Part shown: one piece after another, positions 57,317 to 64,000 of the stretch
Layout: each line of letters starts with the position of its first letter
Numbering within the stretch: the first letter of the stretch is position 1
Assembly: GCA_951812965.1 (NCBI GenBank)
Contig: OX638341.1
Span: 2,586,438-2,650,437 of the forward strand
Length of the DNA stretch: 64,000 nucleotides
Origin: an uncultured Pseudohongiella sp.
GTDB lineage: Bacteria; Pseudomonadota; Gammaproteobacteria; Pseudomonadales; Pseudohongiellaceae
Reading direction: 5' to 3'
Notes under the pieces: generated by a model
The model's database searches: none
Seen by the model: the letters and a program-made list of their open reading frames with translations, nothing else
What the model was told of the DNA's origin: nothing
Program-made: the position numbers and the translations under genes

Positions 57317-57443
57317 GAGCCGGAAGTGCCTGCGCGCGTCGTTGAGGAGGAGCGCGCCATGGATGGCCCAAAGCGACGACGAATCGATTTTCGCCTCTTC
57401 AGGGATGAAGAGGCGAAATTAAGCGCGCAGGCACTTCCGGCTC
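57317..57443. repeat. 127-bp nested palindromic element
   Basis: Perfect 21-bp outer arms (57317-57337 and 57423-57443; arm GAGCCGGAAGTGCCTGCGCG plus C) enclose 85 bp. Inside, at 57389-57418, a 12-bp perfect hairpin (TTTCGCCTCTTC, loop AGGGAT) and the short GCCATGGATGGC palindrome are nested. It occupies most of the gap between two minus-strand genes. No other copy was seen in this window and no sequence family was recognised. Confidence 0.85.
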
Positions 57444-57489
57444 GCCGCGCCGTTCGAAGCCACAAATTCCAAAAGCCCATTACCGCACA

Positions 57490-58875
57490 CTACCCCAAAT
57501 AGACCAGTAATATCGCCGCCGGACAAACAAACTTCACATAAACCGGCCAGACTTTCCAGAACATCCCGGATTCCGCCTCCGGCGAGCCCTGCACGATTTC
57601 CCTGAGCACCGCATCCCTGCGCCAGATCCAGGCCACGAAAATGCAAAAGAAGAATCCCAGCAGCGGCTGACTCACCTCGGTGGCGTAATTTACGACGAGA
57701 TCGAACAATGGATCGAAATTCAGGACGATCACCAGCGAAACCAGAGTTACGACAGCGCCGATCAGCAGTGCCGCCCTGCCGCGCCTCATGTTTCGATATT
57801 CAGCCGCGAAAGCCACCGGAACCTCGAGCATGGAGATCGAGGATGTCAGCGATGCGATGGTCATTAACAGGAAAAACGCCAGCGAAACGAAAACACCGAC
57901 CGCCCCCATGGCGCTGAACATTTCCGGCAATACCGAAACGATCAGCGCCGGCCCCGCCACGAGACTGCCGTCTGGATTGAAAATCTGCACGCCGCCCGCG
58001 AGCGCCACATACATGGCCGGCAATATCAGCATGCCGGCGATCACGGCGATACCGATATCGAGCAAGGCCACGAGGCTGCCGGTCACCGGCAGATTTTCAC
58101 CCTTGCTGATGTAGGAGCCGTAAATCAGCATTGTGCCGACGCCGAGCGAGAGCGAGAAAAAGGCCTGACCCATGGCGTCAACGAGTAGTCTGGGGTTCGC
58201 GACCTGGGAAAAATCCGGCACCAGGTAAGCGCGCAGCCCATCCATCGCGCCAGGCAGGGTAAGCACATAGACAATCAACAGCAAGAGAATAAGAATCAGC
58301 ATCGGCATCAGCCGCGAAGCCCAGCGCTCGATTCCATTCTTTACACCCGCGCGAATGATGTGAATCGTCAGCGCCATGAACAACACCACGAAAATGCCAT
58401 TGCGCAATTCGCTGTCCGCGGTCAGCCAGCCGGCCGCTTCCGTCATTCCCGCAAGTCGCGCGAGCGGGTCCAGGAAATAGGCCATCATCCAGCCGCTGAC
58501 AATGGCGTAAAAGCTGAGGATGAAGCTCACGGTCAGGATTCCCAGACTGCCGACGAACACGGCCAGCACCCGGGTTCTTGGTCCGCGGGAGATGCTTTGC
58601 AGCGCCTTGATCGAGTTGGCCTTCGCATGGCGGCCGATGATCAGTTCCGCCATCAATGCCGGATAAGCCAGAGCGAAAGCCATGACCAGGTAGGTGAAAA
58701 GAAAGGCCGCGCCGCCGTTGGATGCGGCATTGGTCGGAAAACCCCAGATATTGCCGAGACCTACGGCGGAACCCGAAGCCGCCATGAGAAATCCGAAGCG
58801 CGAACTGAATTCGCCCCGACTCGCCGTCAGGCTGCTAGCGCCGGCTGACGGCGCCGGTGTTTCTTGAGGGCTCAA
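57490..58875 (-). CDS. Neurotransmitter:sodium symporter family transporter, TTG start
   Basis: A 461-residue sodium-coupled symporter with the LeuT fold and about 11-12 helices. TM1 is FLMAASGSAVGLGNIWGFPT, followed by NAASNGGAAFLFTYLVMAFA. The Na+/substrate regions SLGVGTMLIYGSYISKGENL (TM6) and FFLLMTIASLTSSISMLEVP (TM8) are conserved. At the position of the LeuT outer-gate arginine (GNFLRFP) it has Gly (GNIWGFP). The start is TTG at 58875, overlapping the upstream stop as TTGA with AGGAAG about 12 bases before; no ATG or GTG precedes TM1. It is coupled to two exported-protein genes. Amino acids or amines are the usual substrates. Confidence 0.9.
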   Translation of the reverse strand: MSPQETPAPSAGASSLTASRGEFSSRFGFLMAASGSAVGLGNIWGFPTNAASNGGAAFLFTYLVMAFALAYPALMAELIIGRHAKANSIKALQSISRGPRTRVLAVFVGSLGILTVSFILSFYAIVSGWMMAYFLDPLARLAGMTEAAGWLTADSELRNGIFVVLFMALTIHIIRAGVKNGIERWASRLMPMLILILLLLIVYVLTLPGAMDGLRAYLVPDFSQVANPRLLVDAMGQAFFSLSLGVGTMLIYGSYISKGENLPVTGSLVALLDIGIAVIAGMLILPAMYVALAGGVQIFNPDGSLVAGPALIVSVLPEMFSAMGAVGVFVSLAFFLLMTIASLTSSISMLEVPVAFAAEYRNMRRGRAALLIGAVVTLVSLVIVLNFDPLFDLVVNYATEVSQPLLGFFFCIFVAWIWRRDAVLREIVQGSPEAESGMFWKVWPVYVKFVCPAAILLVYLG

Positions 58876-59870
58876 TTCTGATCCACTTCCTGTTGCCTGG
58901 CGCCGGCCAAAATGCCGGGCAAGGCGTAATTGCCTTCATGGCAGGCGTATTCGAACATACGCTCGCCGGAGCGGAACGGTATCTGGGCGCTCCAGGGGCT
59001 GCTGTATGCAGTGTCGTCCGCGATCGTGAACTCGTAGAGCAATTCGTCATCGGCGACGCGGGTAAAGCGCTCGGTAACCCTTGCCGTCGGCGGCAGGTAG
59101 AGCGAATGCTTGATGGCGAATCGAAAACTCTGCTGCGGATGGAAATTGACGGTTTCCACAACCAGGGTGTCCCCCTCCCAGCGGCCCGTGGAATCTCCCA
59201 GCCAGGGGCTGAATCCATCGTCGAGCGGTTCGCTGTCGAGTCGGACAATGCGGGCGTCATGGTTCATCTCCACAAGGATCATGACATAGTCCTCGTTCTG
59301 CACGATCCGGTAGTTGTTGTTGTACAGCACCGGCAGCATAGGCGGCCCTCCGGTGGAGCCGAATCCGACCAGGCAGCGTTCGCCCAATGGGCGCTGTTCC
59401 GGTCCGTCGTATCCGGACTGCTCCCGGTATCCCATGAACGCGAGGCCGGCCGCTTCGGTATAGGGAATTCTGCCGTCGGCGGGATCGACGATGAAGGAGG
59501 TGCGGTATTCGCCCATCACCCGGGCAAGCCGGGTACCGGGGTCGATCCAGAACGCGTTGTACCCCGCGTCGGCATCGCCGTCAGTCGGCGGCGGACGATC
59601 CGGATCGCTCGGAGCGCTGTCGAGTTCGGTAATCTGATTGAGCAGATTGGCGCTTTCCAGTTGCCTGGCCTCTTCTTCGGAGACCACGAGTTTCTCGCCG
59701 AGCGCCGGGTCCCGCTCCAGCGTGGTTATGCTGGCTGAAGTCCAGACTCCCTGCAGATCCGGCGCGCCGTATTCCGTGCGCGGCGTCTGCCATTGCTCCT
59801 GGGATGCGGCCTGGCCGGCGATAATCAGGCAGATCGCGCCGGCTGCAAGCCTTCCTGTTTGAATAGTCAT
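58872..59870 (-). CDS. Secreted protein of unknown function (PDLQGVW family)
   Basis: A 332-residue exported protein with a signal peptide ending AGQAASQEQ. I recognise the pattern EYGAPDLQGVWTSASITTLE near the N-terminus and EYACHEGNYALPGILAGARQ at the C-terminus. Both recur in large families of uncharacterised exported proteins of Acidobacteria and marine Gammaproteobacteria. Between them are RWEGDTLVVETVNFHP and DDELLYEFTIADDTAYSSPW, suggesting a beta-rich fold. No catalytic motif was recognised. It overlaps the cupin gene (ATGA) and the transporter gene (TTGA), so the three are probably translated together. Confidence 0.8.
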   Translation of the reverse strand: MTIQTGRLAAGAICLIIAGQAASQEQWQTPRTEYGAPDLQGVWTSASITTLERDPALGEKLVVSEEEARQLESANLLNQITELDSAPSDPDRPPPTDGDADAGYNAFWIDPGTRLARVMGEYRTSFIVDPADGRIPYTEAAGLAFMGYREQSGYDGPEQRPLGERCLVGFGSTGGPPMLPVLYNNNYRIVQNEDYVMILVEMNHDARIVRLDSEPLDDGFSPWLGDSTGRWEGDTLVVETVNFHPQQSFRFAIKHSLYLPPTARVTERFTRVADDELLYEFTIADDTAYSSPWSAQIPFRSGERMFEYACHEGNYALPGILAGARQQEVDQN

Positions 59871-60562
59871 CTGCGGACCTCGTTGATGACCAGATCAAAC
59901 GCAACCGCGCCCGTGTTGCGAATCAGGAAGGAGGAGCCCTCCTCGCGCCAGGTCCAGTCGCCGATAGCACGCAACTCGGCCGTTATGCCGTCCTCGCGGC
60001 TGACATGCGCCTTGCCCGGAGTGGCCATGATCACAAAGGTCGGCTGGTGGTGTGTCTGCAGGGGCGTTTCTTCGCCGGGGTCAACGGTTACGCGGAAGGA
60101 GCGGAACCAGCGATTCTCGATTTCCGGCTCGACCGTCATGCCCTCCGGGGCATCCTCGTCGCCTTCTACCCCGGCATGGTATGTCGTCAACGCCAGGATG
60201 CGCAACAGGCCCGGGCCGGCATTTGAGATCGCGTGAGTGTAATTGCGTTCGGCATAATCGATGTTCACGCCGACACGGCCATTGCCGGGTCCATTGGCCG
60301 CACTGATCGATGTAGTCATTAGCGGCGCGTCATGGATGTGAGCAAAGGAAGAATCTCCCGGATTTAACTGCACATCGAGCAGATAGATATCGCCATCCCG
60401 AAAAACGGTGCGATGTCGAGGCTCCTGCAGCAGATGAACGATCTTCTGTCCGCGAAAATCCTGTTGCGGCTGAGCCCCGGCCATATCCGAAACCAATCCG
60501 GTGAACATTGCGAGCAAAGCGGCCGCGCAAACCATATAAGCCGGTTTCGCCAGTATAGTCAT
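59867..60562 (-). CDS. Secreted double-cupin-like protein
   Basis: A 231-residue exported protein with start at the ATG 60562 (MTILAKPAYMVCAAALLAMF) and a signal peptide ending DMAGAQPQQ. Two cupin-like halves are visible: NPGDSSFAHIHDAPLMTTSI (about residues 70-90) and DPGEETPLQTHHQPTFVIMA (about residues 160-180). Each has a Gly-x(4)-His-x-His-type metal motif. No closer family was recognised. It is the first gene of a three-gene overlapping unit with an exported PDLQGVW-type protein and an NSS transporter. A role in handling a small molecule outside the inner membrane is inferred only from that context. Confidence 0.7.
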   Translation of the reverse strand: MTILAKPAYMVCAAALLAMFTGLVSDMAGAQPQQDFRGQKIVHLLQEPRHRTVFRDGDIYLLDVQLNPGDSSFAHIHDAPLMTTSISAANGPGNGRVGVNIDYAERNYTHAISNAGPGLLRILALTTYHAGVEGDEDAPEGMTVEPEIENRWFRSFRVTVDPGEETPLQTHHQPTFVIMATPGKAHVSREDGITAELRAIGDWTWREEGSSFLIRNTGAVAFDLVINEVRR

Positions 60563-60645
60563 GTGATTGATCCTGTCCGATTGACGCAAATCGATTGCGG
60601 CATTCTTACACAGCAATGAGACCGGCTCAAAGTCTGTGCGGATTT

Positions 60646-60723
60646 GTAGGGGCGAGGCATGCCTCGCCCGCGGGGTTGCATGGTTTCGGGGCGGTTCGCG
60701 GGCGAGGCATGCCTCGCCCCTAC
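60646..60723. repeat. 78-bp paired palindrome element
   Basis: A GTAG-to-CTAC unit with two perfect palindromes (60650-60669 and 60700-60719). Read on the minus strand, the spacer GCGAACCGCCCCGAAACCAT matches the spacers at 44469 and 45077. Its right end supplies the TAG stop codon of the membrane-protein gene at 60720. Confidence 0.92.
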
Positions 60724-61430
60724 ATTACGGGCACTTCAAGCAGCAATTCCCCGCCGGCGGCGTCGCGCAGTTCGAATTGCGCCAGGTTCGCCCGGCTCAA
60801 TTCGTCCATGAACGATACGCCCTCGTCGAGCGCGGTGATTACGAAAACCAGGCGGCCGGTGATTTCATCTCCCGGCGCCAGCCTCAACGGCAGAAACAGG
60901 TAGCGCTCATTTTCGCTGAGCATACCCCTCACGGTTGCTTCGACGCTAAGGGTTCCCGGCGGAACCTCATCGCGCACCGCCCGATACAGCGTCGATCGCG
61001 CTTCGGCATCGTTCATGCGCAGATACACGTCGATTTCCCGGCTAAAAAGCTCGCCGTTACGCAATCTCACCGTGGGCGTAAAGATGGGGTAGGCAAAACC
61101 GATTTCCACCAGGGCATTGGAAGAACTGTCGGTAATCAGCCGTTGCTCCACCATCTCGATGCTGAGCACGGAATCGGAGTATCGCGGCATCCAGTAAAGA
61201 AAATAGCCGAATCCGCCAAGTATCGCGGGGATGAACAGCAAGGCGACAATGCGCGCCCGCAACAAAACCCAGACCCCGGATAACGCTGCCAGAATCGGAA
61301 GCAGGAAGAGGACGGCGCGCACGATCAGGTCTTGGCGGCCGAACCAGAGGCCGTAGGAGAACAGCAGATAAGCGCAGACGCCCGCCGATGCGAGCAAAAT
61401 CGCGGCGAAGATCGACGTCCGCGTTGTCAT
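60720..61430 (-). CDS. Membrane protein of unknown function
   Basis: A 236-residue protein. Three hydrophobic segments (about residues 7-27, 37-55 and 62-82) anchor it in the inner membrane, and a soluble beta-rich domain of about 145 residues follows (IGFAYPIFTPTVRLRNGELF, YLFLPLRLAPGDEITGRLVF, ALDEGVSFMDEL). I do not recognise the family. It lies directly upstream of a repeat, whose GTAG end provides its stop codon. It precedes lipA by 3 bp in position but is downstream of it on the same strand, so it may be the last gene of the dacA-lipB-lipA run. Confidence 0.75.
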   Translation of the reverse strand: MTTRTSIFAAILLASAGVCAYLLFSYGLWFGRQDLIVRAVLFLLPILAALSGVWVLLRARIVALLFIPAILGGFGYFLYWMPRYSDSVLSIEMVEQRLITDSSSNALVEIGFAYPIFTPTVRLRNGELFSREIDVYLRMNDAEARSTLYRAVRDEVPPGTLSVEATVRGMLSENERYLFLPLRLAPGDEITGRLVFVITALDEGVSFMDELSRANLAQFELRDAAGGELLLEVPVM

Positions 61431-61433
61431 GTT

Positions 61434-62399
61434 TCAGGCGCTGCGCAGCAGCCTGGCTTGCTCATCGGCGTGGTAGGACGAGCGCACGAGCGGACCGCTT
61501 GCGACATGGCGGAAGCCGAGCGATTCGCCGTATTCCCGCAAGGCGTCGAATTCTTCCGGATGCACGAAGCGCTCGACGGGCAGATGATGGCGGCTCGGCT
61601 GCAGATATTGTCCGAGCGTCAGCATGTCCACATCGTGGGCGCGCAGGTCGCGCATGACTTCGCGAACTTCTTCCAGGGTTTCTCCAAGACCCAGCATCAG
61701 CCCGGATTTGGTCGGAATCACGGCTTGCAGACTCTTGTATTCTTGCAACAGGCGCAGCGACCAGCCATAGTCCGCGCCGGGTCTGACCTTGCGATACAGG
61801 CGAGGAATCGATTCGAGGTTGTGATTGAAGACGTCTGGCGGCTCCAGCCTGAGAGTTTCCAGCGCGATTTCCATGCGGCCGCGAAAATCGGGAACCAGGA
61901 TTTCCAGTTGTATGCCGGGATTCAGGCGCCTGGTTTCCCGGATACACGCCGCGAAATGCCCGGCGCCGCTATCTTTCAGATCATCCCGGTCAACCGAAGT
62001 GATGACTACGTAAGTCAATTCCAGATCAAGGATCGCTCTGGCCAATTCCACCGGCTCGTTCACATCGAGCGGTCGCGGTTTACCGTGAGCGACGTCACAG
62101 AACGGGCAGCGCCGTGTGCAGATATCGCCCATGATCATGAAAGTGGCCGTGCCGTTGCTGAAACATTCACCCAGATTGGGGCAGGAAGCTTCCTCGCACA
62201 CCGAGGCCAACTTGTGATTGCGCAACTTCTTGCGCAACCGGGCAATTCGGGGCGATGCGGGAATCTTTACACGCAACCAGGGAGGCTTTTCAGGCAACTC
62301 CGCGGTTGGAACCACTTTGACGGGAATCCTCCGCAGCTTTTCGGCGCCACGTAGTTTTTCCCCTTCGACGAGCACGTTCCTCCGTTTTCGCTCAGGCAT
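61434..62399 (-). CDS. lipA: Lipoyl synthase
   Basis: This radical-SAM enzyme inserts two sulfurs into octanoyl-lysine, giving lipoyl cofactors such as those on SucB at the other end of this window. The 321-residue protein has the auxiliary cluster motif [12 protein letters not shown] (CX4CX5C) and the radical-SAM motif [13 protein letters not shown] (CX3CX2C). [40 protein letters not shown] and the C-terminal SSYHADEQ follow. It overlaps the end of lipB by 8 bp. Confidence 0.96.
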   Translation of the reverse strand: MPERKRRNVLVEGEKLRGAEKLRRIPVKVVPTAELPEKPPWLRVKIPASPRIARLRKKLRNHKLASVCEEASCPNLGECFSNGTATFMIMGDICTRRCPFCDVAHGKPRPLDVNEPVELARAILDLELTYVVITSVDRDDLKDSGAGHFAACIRETRRLNPGIQLEILVPDFRGRMEIALETLRLEPPDVFNHNLESIPRLYRKVRPGADYGWSLRLLQEYKSLQAVIPTKSGLMLGLGETLEEVREVMRDLRAHDVDMLTLGQYLQPSRHHLPVERFVHPEEFDALREYGESLGFRHVASGPLVRSSYHADEQARLLRSA

Positions 62400-63069
62400 G
62401 CGCGGCCTCTCCCGCAGGATACCCGCGCCGTAAAGGAAACCGCTCCAGTTGCTGGTGGATGGCCTCGGTCAGCAATTCTTTCATATGATTCATCGATCCT
62501 GATTCTACCTCGATCATGTCCGCGACCTGGGTTACCTCGAGCCCCCGATAGCCGCAGGGATTAATGGAGCTGAAAGGACTCAGATCCATATCTACGTTCA
62601 AGCTGAGACCGTGATAGCTCCAGCCTCTCCTGATCCGCAATCCGAGAGCGGCGATCTTTGCCGCTCCCACGAATACTCCCGGGGCGCCTGGACGTGTTTC
62701 GGCGGTTATCCCCGCCCGGCCGAGCGCTTCGATCAACGCCATCTCGATCAGGTCGACCAGTTGCCTGATGCCCATGCCGCGGCGGCGCAAGTCGAGCAAT
62801 GGGTACACGACCAACTGGCCGGGTCCGTGATAGGTTACCTGCCCTCCCCGATCGGTCTGAATCACCGGAATATCGCCGGGCGCAAGCAGGTGCTCCCTTT
62901 TTCCGGACTGGCCGAGGGTAAAGACCGGTTCATGACCGAGCAGCCAGATTTCCTCCCTGGTTTCCGGGCCCGCTGTGGCGGCGAAGCGCGTCATGCGCTT
63001 CCAGGCCGGCACATAGTCGACCACTCCGAAATCACGCACGACCGGCACGGTTTCAATCACGACGATCAA
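62392..63069 (-). CDS. lipB: Octanoyl-ACP:protein N-octanoyltransferase
   Basis: This enzyme transfers octanoate from ACP to lipoyl domains, the step before LipA. The 225-residue frame contains the LipB signature [20 protein letters not shown], the catalytic Lys in [20 protein letters not shown] and the catalytic Cys in [13 protein letters not shown]. The frame opens with TTG at 63069, overlapping the dacA stop as TTGA; GTG codons at 63060 and 63039 are possible, and the last ([13 protein letters not shown]) fits the usual start best. It overlaps lipA. The DUF493 gene ybeD, often between dacA and lipB, is absent. Confidence 0.94.
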   Translation of the reverse strand: MIVVIETVPVVRDFGVVDYVPAWKRMTRFAATAGPETREEIWLLGHEPVFTLGQSGKREHLLAPGDIPVIQTDRGGQVTYHGPGQLVVYPLLDLRRRGMGIRQLVDLIEMALIEALGRAGITAETRPGAPGVFVGAAKIAALGLRIRRGWSYHGLSLNVDMDLSPFSSINPCGYRGLEVTQVADMIEVESGSMNHMKELLTEAIHQQLERFPLRRGYPAGEAAHA

Positions 63070-64000
63070 TTTGACAGCAGATTGCTGAATCTAAGACTGA
63101 ACCAGTCGGTCATCCGCTTCATCACGCCGCCGCGGGCAACACCTCGCAGGGCTGCAACCTCGCCGCTGTAAACCGATTCGCCATCGAGCGTGATATTCAC
63201 GGCGCCCATGATCTGGCCGGTTTCGACGGGAGCATAAATAATCTCATCGACATTGACGGCGGCTTCAAGTTCTTCGCCGCGGCCGCGCTGGATCGTGACG
63301 AATACTTCCTCGGTCAGACCCAGATCGAGAGCATCCCGTTCTCCCGACCAGATCGGCACGCTGGTAAGTACCTGGCCGGCGTCGTTCAATTTCCAGGTTT
63401 CGTAATATCGAAAGCCGTAGGTGAGCATTTTTTGGGTTTCCACCGCCCTGGCGTTTTCGCTTTCGGTGCCCATGACCACGGCGATGAGGCGCATGTCCTC
63501 GCGTTCCGCCGACGTCACGAGACAATAGCCCGCGCGGTCGGTCCAGCCGGTTTTCAAACCGTCCACGTTGCGGTCGCGGAACAGCAGGGTATTGCGGTTG
63601 GGCTGACGGATATCGTTGTAGGTGAACTCCCTTTCGGCGTACATCGGATAGTAATCGGAATGGTTGTTGATGGTGGCGCGGGAAATCAGCGCCAGATCGC
63701 GCGCCGACATGCGATTGTAGTATTCCTCGCTGTCGAGACCGCTGGAATTCATGAAAAACGACTGTTCCAGCCCGAGCACTTCGGCATACTGGTTCATCAT
63801 GTCCGCAAAAGCGTCCTCGCTGCCGGCGATATGCTCGGCGATGGCGACGCTGGCGTCGTTGCCGGACTGAATGATGATACCCCGCAGCAGGTCCGCCACG
63901 CTTACATTGGTATTGACGCCCACGAACATCTTGGAGCCATCCATGCGCCAGGCTTTTTCACTGATATGGACTTCGTCATCCATGGCGAGATTGCCACTGA
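63066..64000 (-). CDS. dacA: D-alanyl-D-alanine carboxypeptidase (PBP5/6 type), 5' end cut by window
   Basis: This low-molecular-weight penicillin-binding protein trims pentapeptides in peptidoglycan. The frame is open to the right edge, so about 80-90 N-terminal residues, including the signal peptide and the SxxK motif, lie outside. Visible are [20 protein letters not shown], the SGN motif in [20 protein letters not shown], and the KTG motif in [20 protein letters not shown]. The C-terminal beta-rich domain and an amphipathic membrane-binding end ([14 protein letters not shown]) follow. The stop overlaps the possible TTG start of lipB. Confidence 0.94.
   Translation of the reverse strand, partial: SGNLAMDDEVHISEKAWRMDGSKMFVGVNTNVSVADLLRGIIIQSGNDASVAIAEHIAGSEDAFADMMNQYAEVLGLEQSFFMNSSGLDSEEYYNRMSARDLALISRATINNHSDYYPMYAEREFTYNDIRQPNRNTLLFRDRNVDGLKTGWTDRAGYCLVTSAEREDMRLIAVVMGTESENARAVETQKMLTYGFRYYETWKLNDAGQVLTSVPIWSGERDALDLGLTEEVFVTIQRGRGEELEAAVNVDEIIYAPVETGQIMGAVNITLDGESVYSGEVAALRGVARGGVMKRMTDWFSLRFSNLLSN

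Overview
The window is a stretch of chromosome from a Gram-negative gammaproteobacterium. The evidence is lipoproteins of the Bam and Lpt machines, MlaA, type IV minor pilins, a tRNA-Ala that follows gltX, and gene blocks that match, from memory, the Pseudomonas order: ilvI-ilvH-ilvC-pssA-msrP-msrQ, clpB-pgeF-rluD-bamD, miaB-ybeZ-ybeY-corC-leuS-lptE-holA and lipA-lipB-dacA. I cannot name the genus; the Pseudomonadales or a marine relative is the best guess. Nearly all genes are core metabolism or housekeeping, and no phage, transposase, CRISPR array or secretion island is visible.

Layout. 1-9990 (minus): a TCA operon, sdhC-sdhD-sdhA-sdhB-sucA-sucB-lpd-sucC, cut by the left edge inside sucC. 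It diverges from gltA (10210) across a 219-bp region with a good sigma-70 promoter on each strand. 11517-13325: tRNA-Ala(GGC) and gltX. 13456-21099: dusA, a TerB-like gene, mlaA, hrpA and fadD. 21155-25806: a MoxR/VWA pair, msrQ-msrP and pssA. 26049-29813: branched-chain amino acid synthesis, with ilvC facing ilvIH. 30329-36394: clpB, pgeF, rluD and bamD. 36408-40956: nadE, fimT and a minor pilin operon pilV-W-X-E. 41016-46141: a TSUP permease, a PepSY/two-component operon, a membrane-anchored cold-shock protein, a TlpA-like thioredoxin and a DUF1820 gene. 46387-54236: the miaB to holA block. 54202-60562: an M3 peptidase, a Tat-exported dehalogenase-like protein and a coupled operon (cupin, secreted protein, NSS transporter). 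60720-64000: a membrane protein, lipA, lipB and the 3' part of a dacA-like gene.

The most unusual content is a set of palindromic repeats. (a) A perfect 20-bp palindrome, GGGCGAGGCATGCCTCGCCC, occurs exactly eight times and in several decayed copies, often as a pair in a unit of about 77 bp and always outside genes. (b) A second element of about 110 bp has a conserved core of about 52 bp between long, perfectly complementary arms whose sequence differs between copies. One copy lies in frame inside hrpA and adds about 38 residues to the helicase. Another lies beside pgeF, next to a related hybrid element and a 142-bp tandem duplication that carries fossils of the pgeF 3' end. (c) Other large hairpin elements lie at 25853-25922 and 57317-57443.

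Three departures from the usual gene order are informative. ilvC is in its expected slot but inverted and of the long class II type, which suggests replacement in place. lnt is missing between corC and leuS. pilY1/pilY2 are missing between pilX and pilE. All family assignments were made by reading motifs; no database search was run.
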